NCBI RefSeq assembly: GCF_016213215.1
Contig: NZ_JACRAW010000067.1
Span: 1-48,337, forward strand
Reading direction: 5' to 3'
From: Bradyrhizobium sp.
GTDB taxonomy: Bacteria > Pseudomonadota > Alphaproteobacteria > Rhizobiales > Xanthobacteraceae
Length of the DNA stretch: 48,337 bases
Shown one piece after another: positions 8,709-17,173 of this stretch. The translations under genes were made by a program, and so were the position numbers. How positions within the stretch are numbered: the stretch's first letter is position 1; the number at the start of each line of letters is the position of its first letter. Under the pieces are notes generated by a model. That model searched no databases and had not been told where the DNA came from. It worked only from the letters and a program-made list of their open reading frames with translations.

Positions 8709-9144
8709 GGTTAACGCCTCTTACGCCACTGTTTACGCTTCCGGCGTACCGCGCCGGTTATGATGAACAAATCATTGCGCGCGAGCGGGCGAGAGTCCAG
8801 CTGCAACAGGGTTTATGGTTTCCGCCCGACGCCATCGCTTCCGATCGGCGGCAACAACGGCGAGCAACTTCGATGACCCAAGGACGAGGCCGCAACGCCT
8901 GGACGCGGGCAAAAAAAGAGCCGCCGTGTACCGGCGGCTTTTGAAGTTGATAACAGGGAGGCGTCAAACAGAGTGGACAGGAGCCACTCGGTGTCCAAAC
9001 GAGGACGGTGCAAGTTATAAACTCGAAAGCTTAATCGACCGTAAATGACCTATTTTTTTCAACCTTCGTTAGCCAAAGTCCGTCATCGGCCGACCAAGAC
9101 TTCTCGGCGTGCCATTTCTTCACCCGTCCTCAGCGAAAGCTGTT
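8709..9144. other. 436-bp region with a leftward terminator and no clear gene
   Basis: No frame here looks coding. The region holds the promoter of the DUF1465 gene on its left side and a strong leftward terminator at 8911-8939. The 205 bp between that terminator and the end of the DUF1192 gene are unexplained. They may be a long 3' untranslated region or a small RNA read leftward. Confidence 0.5.
8911..8939 (-). terminator. Rho-independent terminator, leftward
   Basis: An 8-bp stem, AGCCGCCG with CGGCGGCT, and a TACA loop when read leftward, followed by C and a run of seven T on the minus strand. Only four T follow on the plus strand, so the leftward direction is favoured. The nearest leftward gene upstream is the DUF1192 gene, 205 bp away. 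Confidence 0.8.
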
Positions 9145-9336
9145 CTACGACTTGAAAATGCTGTTCGCGGCATCGCGCGAAGCGCGCTTCTTTCCTGCCG
9201 CCTCCTCGAGCCGCGCGATCTCGGAATGGAGCAGCGCGATGCGCTCGGTCAATTCCTCCAGCGACAGAAGCGACAGATCCTGCCCGATCTCGTGGGTGAT
9301 CTTTTTCCTGGGCCTGTCCTCGTCCTCGAAAGCCAT
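9145..9336 (-). CDS. DUF1192 small protein
   Basis: A 63-residue protein, MAFEDEDRPRKK..., of the DUF1192 family found across alphaproteobacteria. The centre (LSLLSLEELTERIALL) and the following helix HSEIARLEEAAGKK make a short amphipathic or coiled-coil hairpin; the C-terminus ends SRDAANSIFKS. ATG at 9336 is chosen because the family begins here; an upstream in-frame start at 9369 would add 11 unrelated residues. It is divergent from the quinone oxidoreductase gene, with 115 bp between. Function unknown. Confidence 0.85.
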   Translation of the reverse strand: MAFEDEDRPRKKITHEIGQDLSLLSLEELTERIALLHSEIARLEEAAGKKRASRDAANSIFKS

Positions 9337-9451
9337 GCTTGTTCCTCCGCGCCTGAAGCCGCCGGTCAATCAAAAGTGAGGCGGTTGCCAGCTGGAGCGG
9401 TGCTGGCTAATCCATTGCCGCCTCAACCCCGCATTGTTGCAAGGACAAATC

Positions 9452-10450
9452 ATGGAAAAGCTGCCCGCGCAAATGACCGTGGTCGCCATCAGCAAGCCAG
9501 GCGGCCCGGAGGTGCTCGTCCCGGAGACCCGCGCCGTGCCGCAGCCGGGGCCGGAGGAAATCCTGATCAAGGTTCACGCCGCAGGCGTCAACCGGCCGGA
9601 CGTCTCGCAGCGTTCCGGCTCCTATCCGCCGCCGCCCGGCGCCAGCGATCTCCCGGGGCTCGAAGTTGCAGGTGAGGTCGTCGCGGTCGGGAGCAATGCC
9701 CGAAAGCACAGGATCGGCGACAAGGTGATGTCCCTGGTCGCCGGCGGAGGCTATGCGCAATACTGCATCGCACAGGACGCCCAGGCGATGGCTGTTCCAT
9801 CGACGCTCTCGATCATGGAAGCGGGCGCCCTCCCGGAAACGCTGATGACGGTGTGGCACAACGTGTTCGAGCGCGGCGGACTGAAGTCGGGCGAGACGCT
9901 GCTGATCCATGGCGGCTCCTCCGGCATAGGCACCATGGCGATCCAGCTCGCCAAGGCGATGGGCTCGAAGGTGATCGTCACCGTCGGCGCGCAAGACAAG
10001 GCCGATGCGTGCCTCAAGCTCGGCGCCGACCGCGCCGTCAACTACAAGGCGGAGGATTTCGTCGCCGAGGTCAAGGCCGCGACCTCGGGTGCGGGCGCCG
10101 ATGTCATCCTCGACATGGTCGGCGGCAGCTATGTCGAGCGCAATTACGACGCGGCGGCCATCGACGGACGCATTGTCCAGATCGCCTTCCTCGGCGGACC
10201 GAAGGCGACCGTCAATTTCACCAAGCTGATGGTCAAGCGCCTTACCCACACCGGATCGACGCTGCGCCCCCGTAGTAATGCGGACAAGGCGGCCATGGTC
10301 GCGGCGATCGAGGCCAAGGTGATGCCGTTTTTGCGGGAAGGTCGCATCAAGCCCCTGATGGACAGCACATTCCCGCTCGAAAAGGCGGTGGACGCCCACA
10401 GGCGCATGGAGACCAGCGAACATATTGGCAAAATTGTGTTGTCCGTATAG
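9452..10450 (+). CDS. NAD(P)H quinone oxidoreductase, zinc-free MDR family
   Basis: A 332-residue medium-chain dehydrogenase/reductase of the quinone oxidoreductase (QOR/PIG3-like) branch, likely a cytosolic NADPH-dependent reducer of quinones or other electrophiles. The GroES-like N-terminal domain shows VHAAGVNRPDVSQRSGSYPP and PGLEVAGEVVAVG; the Rossmann part has LIHGGSSGIGTMAIQLAK, with an SGxxG nucleotide loop, and the C-terminus LEKAVDAHRRMETSEHIGKIVL. No zinc-ligand cysteines are present. AAGGA lies about 8 bp before the ATG at 9452, which decides this start over an upstream TTG at 9434. It is probably a single-gene unit. Confidence 0.93.
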   Translation: MEKLPAQMTVVAISKPGGPEVLVPETRAVPQPGPEEILIKVHAAGVNRPDVSQRSGSYPPPPGASDLPGLEVAGEVVAVGSNARKHRIGDKVMSLVAGGGYAQYCIAQDAQAMAVPSTLSIMEAGALPETLMTVWHNVFERGGLKSGETLLIHGGSSGIGTMAIQLAKAMGSKVIVTVGAQDKADACLKLGADRAVNYKAEDFVAEVKAATSGAGADVILDMVGGSYVERNYDAAAIDGRIVQIAFLGGPKATVNFTKLMVKRLTHTGSTLRPRSNADKAAMVAAIEAKVMPFLREGRIKPLMDSTFPLEKAVDAHRRMETSEHIGKIVLSV

Positions 10451-10581
10451 CCCGGCCACAACCGGAAACCCTTTGATTTTTCACGCTTTCGTGGCATCTA
10501 TCGCCAACGTCGAACCCTGCCAGCGTGGTTCGGCCAGCGTCTTGCACACTTTCGCTTTGCGTCGAACGCGGAGAACTGACA

Positions 10582-13458
10582 TTGCGCCTGATCAGGTGCC
10601 TCGCGCCGCTTGCGCTGGGCCTCATGATTTTTGTCGCCGCGTCCCCGGCGCGCGCGCTTGACGCGGTCAGCGTCCGCAGCGACGCGCCTGCGATCGACCT
10701 GACGGGCATACTTGAGCACCAGCGCAGCGATTCCGACCGCATCCAGGTCTCCACCGCGCCGGGCACCGACGGCATCGTCCGCCGCGTCGAAGTCCGCGCC
10801 CGCGAGGGCGGGCAGAACTGGGTGGTGTTTGCGCTCGCCAACAACACCGACGACCAGCTCGACCGCCTGATCGTCGCGCCGCACTACCGCATCGTGTCGT
10901 CGGGCCTCTTGTGGCCCGATCTCGGCCTGTCGCGCATCGCCACCATCACGCCGTCGGTCGGCGACAGACCGGAGCGCCAGGAGAGCGCGACCGCGGACGT
11001 CTTCCGCATCACGCTCGATCCCGGCGCCGTCGTCACCTTCGTCGCGGAATTGCGCACTGACAAGTTGCCCCAGCTCTATCTGTGGGAGCCGGAGGCCTAC
11101 AAGGACAAGGTCAACTCGTTCACGCTGTACCAGGGCATCGTGATCGGCATTTCCGGCCTTCTGGCGCTGGTGCTGACCATCCTGTTCGTGGTCAAGGGCA
11201 GCATCATGTTCCCGGCCGCGGCGGCGCTCGCCTGGGCGGTGCTCGTCTACATCGGCGTCGACTTCGGCTTCTGGGGCAAGGTGCTCGACATGTCGAACAA
11301 CGCCGAGCGCATCTGGCGCGCGGCGGGCGAGGCGATCCTGGCGGCAACACTGCTGGTGTTCCTGTTCGCCTATCTCAACCTGAGCCGCTGGCACGTTCGC
11401 TACTCCCACATCACCGTGGGCTGGCTCGCCTTCCTCGGCTCGCTGGTCGCGCTCGCCCTGTTCGATCCGGCGGTCGCCTCCGGTATCGCGCGAATGTCGC
11501 TGGTGCTGATCGCGTTCGCGGGCTTCGCGCTGATCGTCTATCTGTCCACCCACGGCTTCGACCGCGCCGTGCTGCTGATCCCGACCTGGTTCCTGCTGGT
11601 GGTGTGGGTGATCGCGGCCGGCATGACGGTCGCGGGCTCCGTCACCAACGACATCGTCGGCCCTGCCCTGCTCGGCGGCCTCGTGCTGATCGTGATGCTG
11701 ATCGGCTTCACGGTGATGCAGCACGCCATTGCCGGCGGCGGCGCCACCACGGGCATCGTCTCCGACATCGAACGGCGCGCGCTCGCGCTCGCCGGCTCCG
11801 GCGATCTGATCTGGGACTGGGACGTCTCGGCCGACAAGGTCTTCACCAGCCCTGAGACCGAAAGCCTTCTGGGACTGAAGCGCGGCACCCTGGAGGGACC
11901 GGCCGCCAAGTGGCTGGAAGTGCTGCACCCGCTCGACCAGGACCGTTTCCGCGCAGCGCTGGACAGCGTGCTCGACCAGCGCCGCGGCCGCCTGGTGCAG
12001 GATTTCCGGCTGCGCACGCCGGACGGCCACTTCATGTGGTTTGCCCTGAAGGCACGACCGGTTGTCGGCTCGGACGGCGAGGTGTCGCGCGTCGTCGGCA
12101 CGCTGACCGACGTCACCGAGATCAGGAACGCCGAGGAACGCCTGCTGCACGATTCCGTGCACGACAATCTCACCGGGCTCCCGAACCGCAAGCTGTTCAT
12201 GGACCGCCTGAGCGCGGTGGCGACCTTCGCCAAGACCATGCCCAACCTGCGGCCGACGATCATGGTCATCGACCTCGACCGCTTCAAACAGGTCAATGAC
12301 TCGGTGGGAATCGCGGTTGGCGATTCGATCCTGCTGACGCTGGCCCGGCGCCTGACGCGCATCCTCAAGCCCCAGGACACGCTGGCGCGTCTCGCCGGCG
12401 ACCAGTTCGGCCTCATCCTTCTGTCGGAACAGGACCCGGCGCGCATCACCGCCTTCGCCGAAACCATCCGCAAGACCATCCGCGCGCCGATCGCCTTCAA
12501 CGATCGCGAGATCTTCCTGACCGCATCGATCGGTCTGGCACTGTCCGATCCGCAGACGCAGCTTTCGGAGGAGATCATCAAGGACGCCGAGCTTGCGATG
12601 TATCACTCCAAGCGGATCGGGGGCGACCGCATCGACGTCTACAAATCCGCGATGCGCGCCCGCAAGACCGACCGCCTGACGCTGGAGAGCGAATTGCGCC
12701 GCGCCATCGAGCGCCAGGAGATCACCATCCTGTACCAGCCGATCGTTCGGCTGGAGGACCGCTCGATCGCGGGCTTCGAGGCGCTGGCGCGCTGGGATCA
12801 TCCAAAGCTCGGGCGGATGTCGCCCTCCGAATTCATCACCATCGCCGAGGAGATCGGGCTGATCGTCGATCTCGGCATGTTCGTTCTCGATCAGACCGCG
12901 AAGCAGCTTTCGGTATGGCAGCGCGCCATGCGCTCGCGCGAGCCGATCTTCGCCAGCGTCAACGTGTCCTCGCGGCAATTGCTGCGGCACGACCTCATCC
13001 ACGACATCAGGACCGTGCTGTCGCGCTCCTCGATCGCCCGCGGCACGCTGAAGCTGGAGCTGACGGAATCGCTGGTGATGGAAAATCCGGAGCACGCGGC
13101 GCAGATGCTGACCCGCATCCGTGAGCTCGGCACCGGCCTGTCGCTCGACGATTTCGGCACCGGCCATTCCTCGCTCGCCTATCTGCAGCGCTTCCCGTTC
13201 GACACCATCAAGATCGACCAGTCGTTCGTGCGCACCACCAATCGCGGCACGCGGCCAGTGATCCTCAAGTCGATCATCGCGCTGGCACACGATCTCGGCA
13301 TGGACGTCGTCGCGGAGGGTGCCGAGACCGACTCGGACGCGGTCGAGCTGTACCAGCTCGGCTGCGAATACGCGCAAGGCTTCGCCTTCGGCGAGCCGAT
13401 GGACGCGGATGCGGCGATGCGCCTGCTCACCGAAGCGCGATTGGAAGCGGCGAGCTAG
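10582..13458 (+). CDS. Membrane EAL phosphodiesterase with PAS and degenerate GGDEF domain
   Basis: A 958-residue c-di-GMP signalling protein. A TTG start at 10582 with GGAG 8-9 bp upstream gives a clean signal peptide (LGLMIFVAASPARA) and is preferred to an upstream GTG. A periplasmic beta-rich domain (about 25-185) precedes about seven or eight membrane helices (about 190-385), as in 7TM sensor proteins. A PAS domain follows (ALAGSGDLIWDWDVSADKVF), then a GGDEF domain and an EAL domain. The GGDEF motif reads AGDQF (12394-12408), so cyclase activity is unlikely. The EAL part looks active: FEALARW, NVSSRQLL, LELTESLVMEN, DDFGTGHSSLAYL, IKIDQSF and AEGAET all retain metal and catalytic residues. 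Expected output: hydrolysis of c-di-GMP in response to a periplasmic or membrane signal. Confidence 0.9.
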   Translation: MRLIRCLAPLALGLMIFVAASPARALDAVSVRSDAPAIDLTGILEHQRSDSDRIQVSTAPGTDGIVRRVEVRAREGGQNWVVFALANNTDDQLDRLIVAPHYRIVSSGLLWPDLGLSRIATITPSVGDRPERQESATADVFRITLDPGAVVTFVAELRTDKLPQLYLWEPEAYKDKVNSFTLYQGIVIGISGLLALVLTILFVVKGSIMFPAAAALAWAVLVYIGVDFGFWGKVLDMSNNAERIWRAAGEAILAATLLVFLFAYLNLSRWHVRYSHITVGWLAFLGSLVALALFDPAVASGIARMSLVLIAFAGFALIVYLSTHGFDRAVLLIPTWFLLVVWVIAAGMTVAGSVTNDIVGPALLGGLVLIVMLIGFTVMQHAIAGGGATTGIVSDIERRALALAGSGDLIWDWDVSADKVFTSPETESLLGLKRGTLEGPAAKWLEVLHPLDQDRFRAALDSVLDQRRGRLVQDFRLRTPDGHFMWFALKARPVVGSDGEVSRVVGTLTDVTEIRNAEERLLHDSVHDNLTGLPNRKLFMDRLSAVATFAKTMPNLRPTIMVIDLDRFKQVNDSVGIAVGDSILLTLARRLTRILKPQDTLARLAGDQFGLILLSEQDPARITAFAETIRKTIRAPIAFNDREIFLTASIGLALSDPQTQLSEEIIKDAELAMYHSKRIGGDRIDVYKSAMRARKTDRLTLESELRRAIERQEITILYQPIVRLEDRSIAGFEALARWDHPKLGRMSPSEFITIAEEIGLIVDLGMFVLDQTAKQLSVWQRAMRSREPIFASVNVSSRQLLRHDLIHDIRTVLSRSSIARGTLKLELTESLVMENPEHAAQMLTRIRELGTGLSLDDFGTGHSSLAYLQRFPFDTIKIDQSFVRTTNRGTRPVILKSIIALAHDLGMDVVAEGAETDSDAVELYQLGCEYAQGFAFGEPMDADAAMRLLTEARLEAAS

Positions 13459-13466
13459 CGAGCGAG

Positions 13467-13625
13467 CTAGGCCGTGGACTCATTAACGCGAAGCCATAGC
13501 CGTATCGATGCGAGCTCAACGAAGGCGAGGTAGTTGGCCGTCAATTTGTCGTAGCGCGCCCCGACGGCACCGTTTGATCTTGTTGAACAAGCGTTCGACG
13601 AGATTGCGGACTCGGTAAAGACCTG
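13467..13625 (-). pseudogene. IS5-family transposase remnant (3' end)
   Basis: Reading leftward, the DNA encodes GLYRVRNLVERLFNKIKRCR and then, in a different frame, RYDKLTANYLAFVELASI and RLWLRVNESTA before a TAG. This is the C-terminal tail of an IS5-type transposase. The frame break lies near 13560, where about four bases are missing compared with an intact tail. The rest of the element is absent. The stop lies 9 bp after the end of the EAL gene, and the remnant reaches to within about 10 bp of the next gene. No terminal inverted repeat was seen. Confidence 0.85.
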
Positions 13626-13634
13626 GGCTGAACG

Positions 13635-14666
13635 ATGCTTCATTGCAACAAGACGACTCGGTTGGCTACTGCGTTGCTCACACTGTGCGCGTTCGTTGGT
13701 TGCGGCCCAGTGCGTGCCGATGATTGGAATGTCGGACTAAAGCGCCTCTCAATGCCCGACCCAGTCAACGGGGCGGCCATGGTTGGCATAATCACCTATC
13801 CGACGACGGCGCTGGCCTCATCGCTCACGGTTGGTCGTTTCAGGCTTGCGGCAGCGGAAGATGCGTCGCCCGCGGCAGGGAAGTTCCCGCTCGTCATCTT
13901 CTCGCATGGCACCGGCGGCCAGCCGGAACTGTATCTTTGGCTTTTCGAAGGTTTGACTGCAAAAGGTTTTGTTGTCGCCGGGCTGGCGCACCCAAAAGAC
14001 AATTCCAAAGACCGTTCAGGGAGTTTTGGTGATGCGCTACTCGTCGATCGCGCGCGACATATTTCCGCACTGATCGACGACGTTGAACATGATGCAGGGC
14101 TCAGTGAGACCATCGACGGCGAAAAGATCGGTGTAGTCGGCCATTCCGCAGGGGGATATACGGCAATCCTTTCCGCCGGCGCCATGCCGGATTTTTCGCA
14201 GTTTAAAGGTCGGTGTCGGGAGGATGCGCAGCCGGGACCGGACCGGCCAAGTTTTGCGCACAACCCGTCGTCGTTGCCGGTCCCCGATCGCCGCGTTCGC
14301 GCCGTCGCGGCGATGGCGCCCGCGCTCGGTTGCTTGTTCGACCGCGACAATCTGAGTGCAATCCACGTTCCGATTCGCTTCTATCAAGCCGATAATGACG
14401 AGGTTCTGCAGCCGGGATTCAACGGCGCTTACTTTGCATCGCAATTTGTCCAACCCCCTGATCTGGTTCACGTCGCAAATGCCGGCCACTTCATCTTTCT
14501 CAATACGTGTCCATTCATCATGAGCTTGCTGGCCCGCGAAATCTGCTTCGATCCGAGGGGGACGAACCGTGATGACGTTCATCATCGCTTGATCGAGGAT
14601 ATTGCTCTATTTTTCAGGCATGCGTTAGATTCTGGACTCCATCAGAACCGGGATGATGGCCAATAG
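13635..14666 (+). CDS. Exported alpha/beta hydrolase (PAF-acetylhydrolase/dienelactone-hydrolase-like)
   Basis: A 343-residue protein with an N-terminal signal (LATALLTLCAFVGCGPVRA), which could be read either as a standard signal cut before DDW or as a lipobox FVGC. The alpha/beta hydrolase fold shows PLVIFSHGTGG (oxyanion region), nucleophile elbow GHSAGG with Ser171, the acid region DNDEVLQPGF and catalytic-type histidine NAGHFIF. It should be a periplasmic esterase or lipase-like enzyme of unknown substrate. The region directly upstream is an IS5 remnant and no good ribosome site precedes the ATG, so expression may be weak or the regulatory region was replaced. Base composition is slightly lower in GC than the neighbours, consistent with acquired DNA. 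Confidence 0.82.
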   Translation: MLHCNKTTRLATALLTLCAFVGCGPVRADDWNVGLKRLSMPDPVNGAAMVGIITYPTTALASSLTVGRFRLAAAEDASPAAGKFPLVIFSHGTGGQPELYLWLFEGLTAKGFVVAGLAHPKDNSKDRSGSFGDALLVDRARHISALIDDVEHDAGLSETIDGEKIGVVGHSAGGYTAILSAGAMPDFSQFKGRCREDAQPGPDRPSFAHNPSSLPVPDRRVRAVAAMAPALGCLFDRDNLSAIHVPIRFYQADNDEVLQPGFNGAYFASQFVQPPDLVHVANAGHFIFLNTCPFIMSLLAREICFDPRGTNRDDVHHRLIEDIALFFRHALDSGLHQNRDDGQ

Positions 14667-14751
14667 GGCAGAGTCGTTTCTCGTGCAGGAATATTTTGTT
14701 CGGCTCGATCGCTTTGGTGGACCGTCAAGGCCGGATTTATGAGTACACGGT

Positions 14752-15000
14752 CTAGTAAGGCTTGCGACGAAGCCCCACGATAAGAGCAAGCCCCGCCAAC
14801 AGCGATATCGCCGCGAGGCTTCCCCAGACCATGCCGGCCTGTTCGACATAGACATCCTGCGACACGGGATCGTAGCAGCGGCCGAGTTCGTTGAAGCAGT
14901 CGCGCCAGCGCCAATAACGGTCTTCGAACGCGAGCATGAATAAAAGGCCTAACCCGATCAGTGCCAGTCCCAGGATTGCCCTCACCAAGCGCACGACCAC
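14752..15000 (-). CDS. Small two-helix membrane protein
   Basis: An 82-residue protein with a GTG start. Two hydrophobic helices (AILGLALIGLGLLFMLAF and AAISLLAGLALIVGL) flank an exposed loop with two cysteines (RDCFNELGRCYDP), which would lie in the periplasm and could form a disulfide. No family recognised. It is leftward, followed by 85 bp to the end of the hydrolase gene. Codon use looks normal for the genome. Confidence 0.6.
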   Translation of the reverse strand: MVVRLVRAILGLALIGLGLLFMLAFEDRYWRWRDCFNELGRCYDPVSQDVYVEQAGMVWGSLAAISLLAGLALIVGLRRKPY

Positions 15001-15094
15001 AGCCTCCCGAACCCTGCCGACGCCTCCGCCCGTCCCGGATCGACTCTCCCGGTGTTCCGACGCTCGGATGCATCGAAAGTCAGACCACGCGATT

Positions 15095-15352
15095 TCACGG
15101 CGACTTCATCTTCCTGAACCGCACGCTCTTGCCGTCAGGCAGGCGCGTTGCGGTGAAACCGGCGGCGAGACAGGCCTCGCGCTGCGGCATGTGCACATCG
15201 GGGCTGCGCAGCGTATCCCACCAGGAGGCGCGCTGGGCCGCCCGCGGCAGCGCACCGCCGATGATCTCCTCGATTTCTTCAAAGCTCAGCACGAATTCCG
15301 CCTGCTTCCGCTGCTTCAGGTAATCCCGCAGCGCGTCGTAGCTCACAGCCAT
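15095..15352 (-). CDS. Small conserved hypothetical protein (DUF7662-like)
   Basis: An 85-residue protein, MAVSYDALRDYLKQRKQAEF..., with SFEEIEEIIGGALPRAAQ and then WWDTL and an AGFTATRL end. The layout (Y-LRDYL, SFEEIE-ILG-LP, WW, AGF) resembles a family of small proteins whose function is unknown; the DUF name is from memory. It lies 94 bp before the preceding leftward gene (14752-15000), so the two may be co-transcribed. Confidence 0.65.
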   Translation of the reverse strand: MAVSYDALRDYLKQRKQAEFVLSFEEIEEIIGGALPRAAQRASWWDTLRSPDVHMPQREACLAAGFTATRLPDGKSVRFRKMKSP

Positions 15353-15569
15353 CGCCTACCTTTCATCCCTCGCCCCGTCATCGCATCCCCAGCCCCTGAG
15401 GCCAACCCCAAGCTCCAGACTGCCTCCAGGACCGATCGGCCCCTACGGGGGCCGGGCTTGCCGAAAATCGTCAGCCCTGGATACGAAATCTTAACTGACT
15501 GCGGCAGCGGTATCGCAGCTTAAAGACTACGCAAGATTTCGGGCGCACCTGTGGTGCCGGGAGTGAACG

Positions 15570-17060
15570 ATGCTATTCGGACCGCGCCCGGCCCGGCGCC
15601 CATTGCGTTTGTCGGCAAAACTGCTGATCGCGTCGGTGGCGGCGACGGTGATCGGCTTTTCCGCCATTTGCTTTGATGTGCTGTTCGACATGCGTCGCGG
15701 CGAAATGGAGCTCGCACGCCAAACCCTCGAAAACCTTGCCGCGAGCATCGAGTCTGACATCAATCGCAATGTCGAGATCTACGACATTTCGTTGCGGGCT
15801 GTTGCCGGCAACATGCTGCTGCCCGAAATCCGCAGCGTCAGCAAGCCGATCCAGCACCTGATCCTGTTCGACCGCGCCACCACTGCAAAGCATTTCGGCG
15901 GCATCCAGGTCTTTGACGCCAGCGGGCACCTGATCATCGATGCCGCGACCCTCGACCCGCGGCCCGAAGATCGCAGCGACGAAGAATACTTCACGGTCCA
16001 CCGCGACAATCCCGATGCGGGCCTGTTCATCAGCCGGCCGATGCTGCACCGGAGCGCCTATGCCATCGTACTCAGCCGGCGCATCACCGGGACCGACGGG
16101 CGTTTTCTCGGCGTCGTCGCCGGCTCGATCCGCTTCAGCTATTTCCACAATCTGTTCGATCAGCTGAACCTCGATCCGGAGGACACCATCACCGTGCTTC
16201 GCCGCGACCGCACGGTCATCATGCGCAGGCCCTTCGATCTCGACATCATCGGCAAGAACCTGGGAGAGCGGCCGAACTGGAATCCGGCCAACCTGAAGGA
16301 AGGCGGATCCTATGCGGGGCAAGGCCCGGTAGATCCAACACCCCGCCTGTTCGTGCGCACGGCAAGTACAAATCCGCTTTTCGTCGTGGTCGGCAAGCCC
16401 CTGAGCGCCGTCCTGAACCTCTGGCACAAAGAGGCGATCCGGATCGGCGCCATCGTGCTCGCGCTTACCTTGTCCGTGCTGGCCTCAACCATCATCCTGG
16501 CGCGCGAAATAAACCGGCGCGCGGAAGCCGAGGAAAAGCTGACGGAGATGGCAACGACGGACGCGCTGACCGGCCTGAAGAACCGTCGCAAATTCGACGA
16601 GGTGATCGACGCCGAGTGGCGGCGCGCGCTCCGGCACAAAAGCCCGATCTCGCTGCTGATGATCGATGCCGACCATTTCAAGGCCTACAATGACACGTTC
16701 GGCCATCAGGCCGGCGACCAGCTGCTGGTCGGCATTGCCATCTGCATCTCGGATTCGGTGCAACGGGCCGGCGACTGCGCGGCGCGCTACGGCGGCGAGG
16801 AGTTCGCCGTCCTGCTGCCCAGTACGTCCGAAGGCGACGCGCTCAAAGTGGCCGAGACGATCCGGCTGAAAGTCTTAAGCTGGTCCGACGAGCGGACCAG
16901 ATCGACCGTCTCGACCGGCATCGCCAGCGTCACGCCCGAGGCCGGAATGGAATGGTCCATCCTCGTGACCGCGGCCGACAAGGCGCTATACGCGGCCAAG
17001 GCCGGCGGCCGCAACCAGTCGGCGGTCGCGAAGATCCCGAAGCTTTCGCTGGCGGCGTGA
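15570..17060 (+). CDS. Membrane diguanylate cyclase with dCache-type sensor
   Basis: A 496-residue protein that should make c-di-GMP from two GTP. A transmembrane helix at about 15-38 leads to a periplasmic sensor (about 40-295) of the double-Cache type, seen in IFDASGHLIIDA-like strands (here VFDASGHLIID) and RRITGTDGRFLGVVAGSI; a second helix spans about 297-320. The GGDEF domain starts at TTDALTGLKNRRKFDE and contains an intact GGEEF (16790-16804). The inhibitory I-site RxxD is present as RAGD, five residues before GGEEF, so product inhibition is expected. It converges with galU. With the EAL protein 2 kb away it makes a local pair of opposed enzymes, though they are separate transcription units. 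Confidence 0.94.
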   Translation: MLFGPRPARRPLRLSAKLLIASVAATVIGFSAICFDVLFDMRRGEMELARQTLENLAASIESDINRNVEIYDISLRAVAGNMLLPEIRSVSKPIQHLILFDRATTAKHFGGIQVFDASGHLIIDAATLDPRPEDRSDEEYFTVHRDNPDAGLFISRPMLHRSAYAIVLSRRITGTDGRFLGVVAGSIRFSYFHNLFDQLNLDPEDTITVLRRDRTVIMRRPFDLDIIGKNLGERPNWNPANLKEGGSYAGQGPVDPTPRLFVRTASTNPLFVVVGKPLSAVLNLWHKEAIRIGAIVLALTLSVLASTIILAREINRRAEAEEKLTEMATTDALTGLKNRRKFDEVIDAEWRRALRHKSPISLLMIDADHFKAYNDTFGHQAGDQLLVGIAICISDSVQRAGDCAARYGGEEFAVLLPSTSEGDALKVAETIRLKVLSWSDERTRSTVSTGIASVTPEAGMEWSILVTAADKALYAAKAGGRNQSAVAKIPKLSLAA

Positions 17061-17120
17061 GCAATCCCGTCGGTCTCATTTGCGGGCGACGAATCAAATC
17101 CGGACTAACTCCGCGGGAGC

Positions 17121-17153
17121 ATTCCTGGATTGCTTGCGTTCGCTCGCAATGAC
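17121..17153. repeat. Short repeat fragment between convergent genes
   Basis: ATTGCTTGCG with TTCG and CTCGCAAT forms a small hairpin. The wording (GGATTGCTT... GCTCGCAATGAC) matches a very common intergenic repeat of Bradyrhizobium-type genomes. It lies between the ends of the cyclase gene and galU and may help separate the transcripts. Confidence 0.45.
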
Positions 17154-17173
17154 AGCTCAGCAGCTCGCTTTCG

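Noticed and set aside
9434..9451. TTG start for the quinone oxidoreductase
   Set aside because: The ribosome site AAGGA lies between this TTG and the ATG at 9452, so the ATG is the start.
10498..13377. 959-residue leftward frame opposite the EAL gene
   Set aside because: His/Arg/Asp-rich shadow translation of the EAL gene; all c-di-GMP domain motifs are on the other strand.
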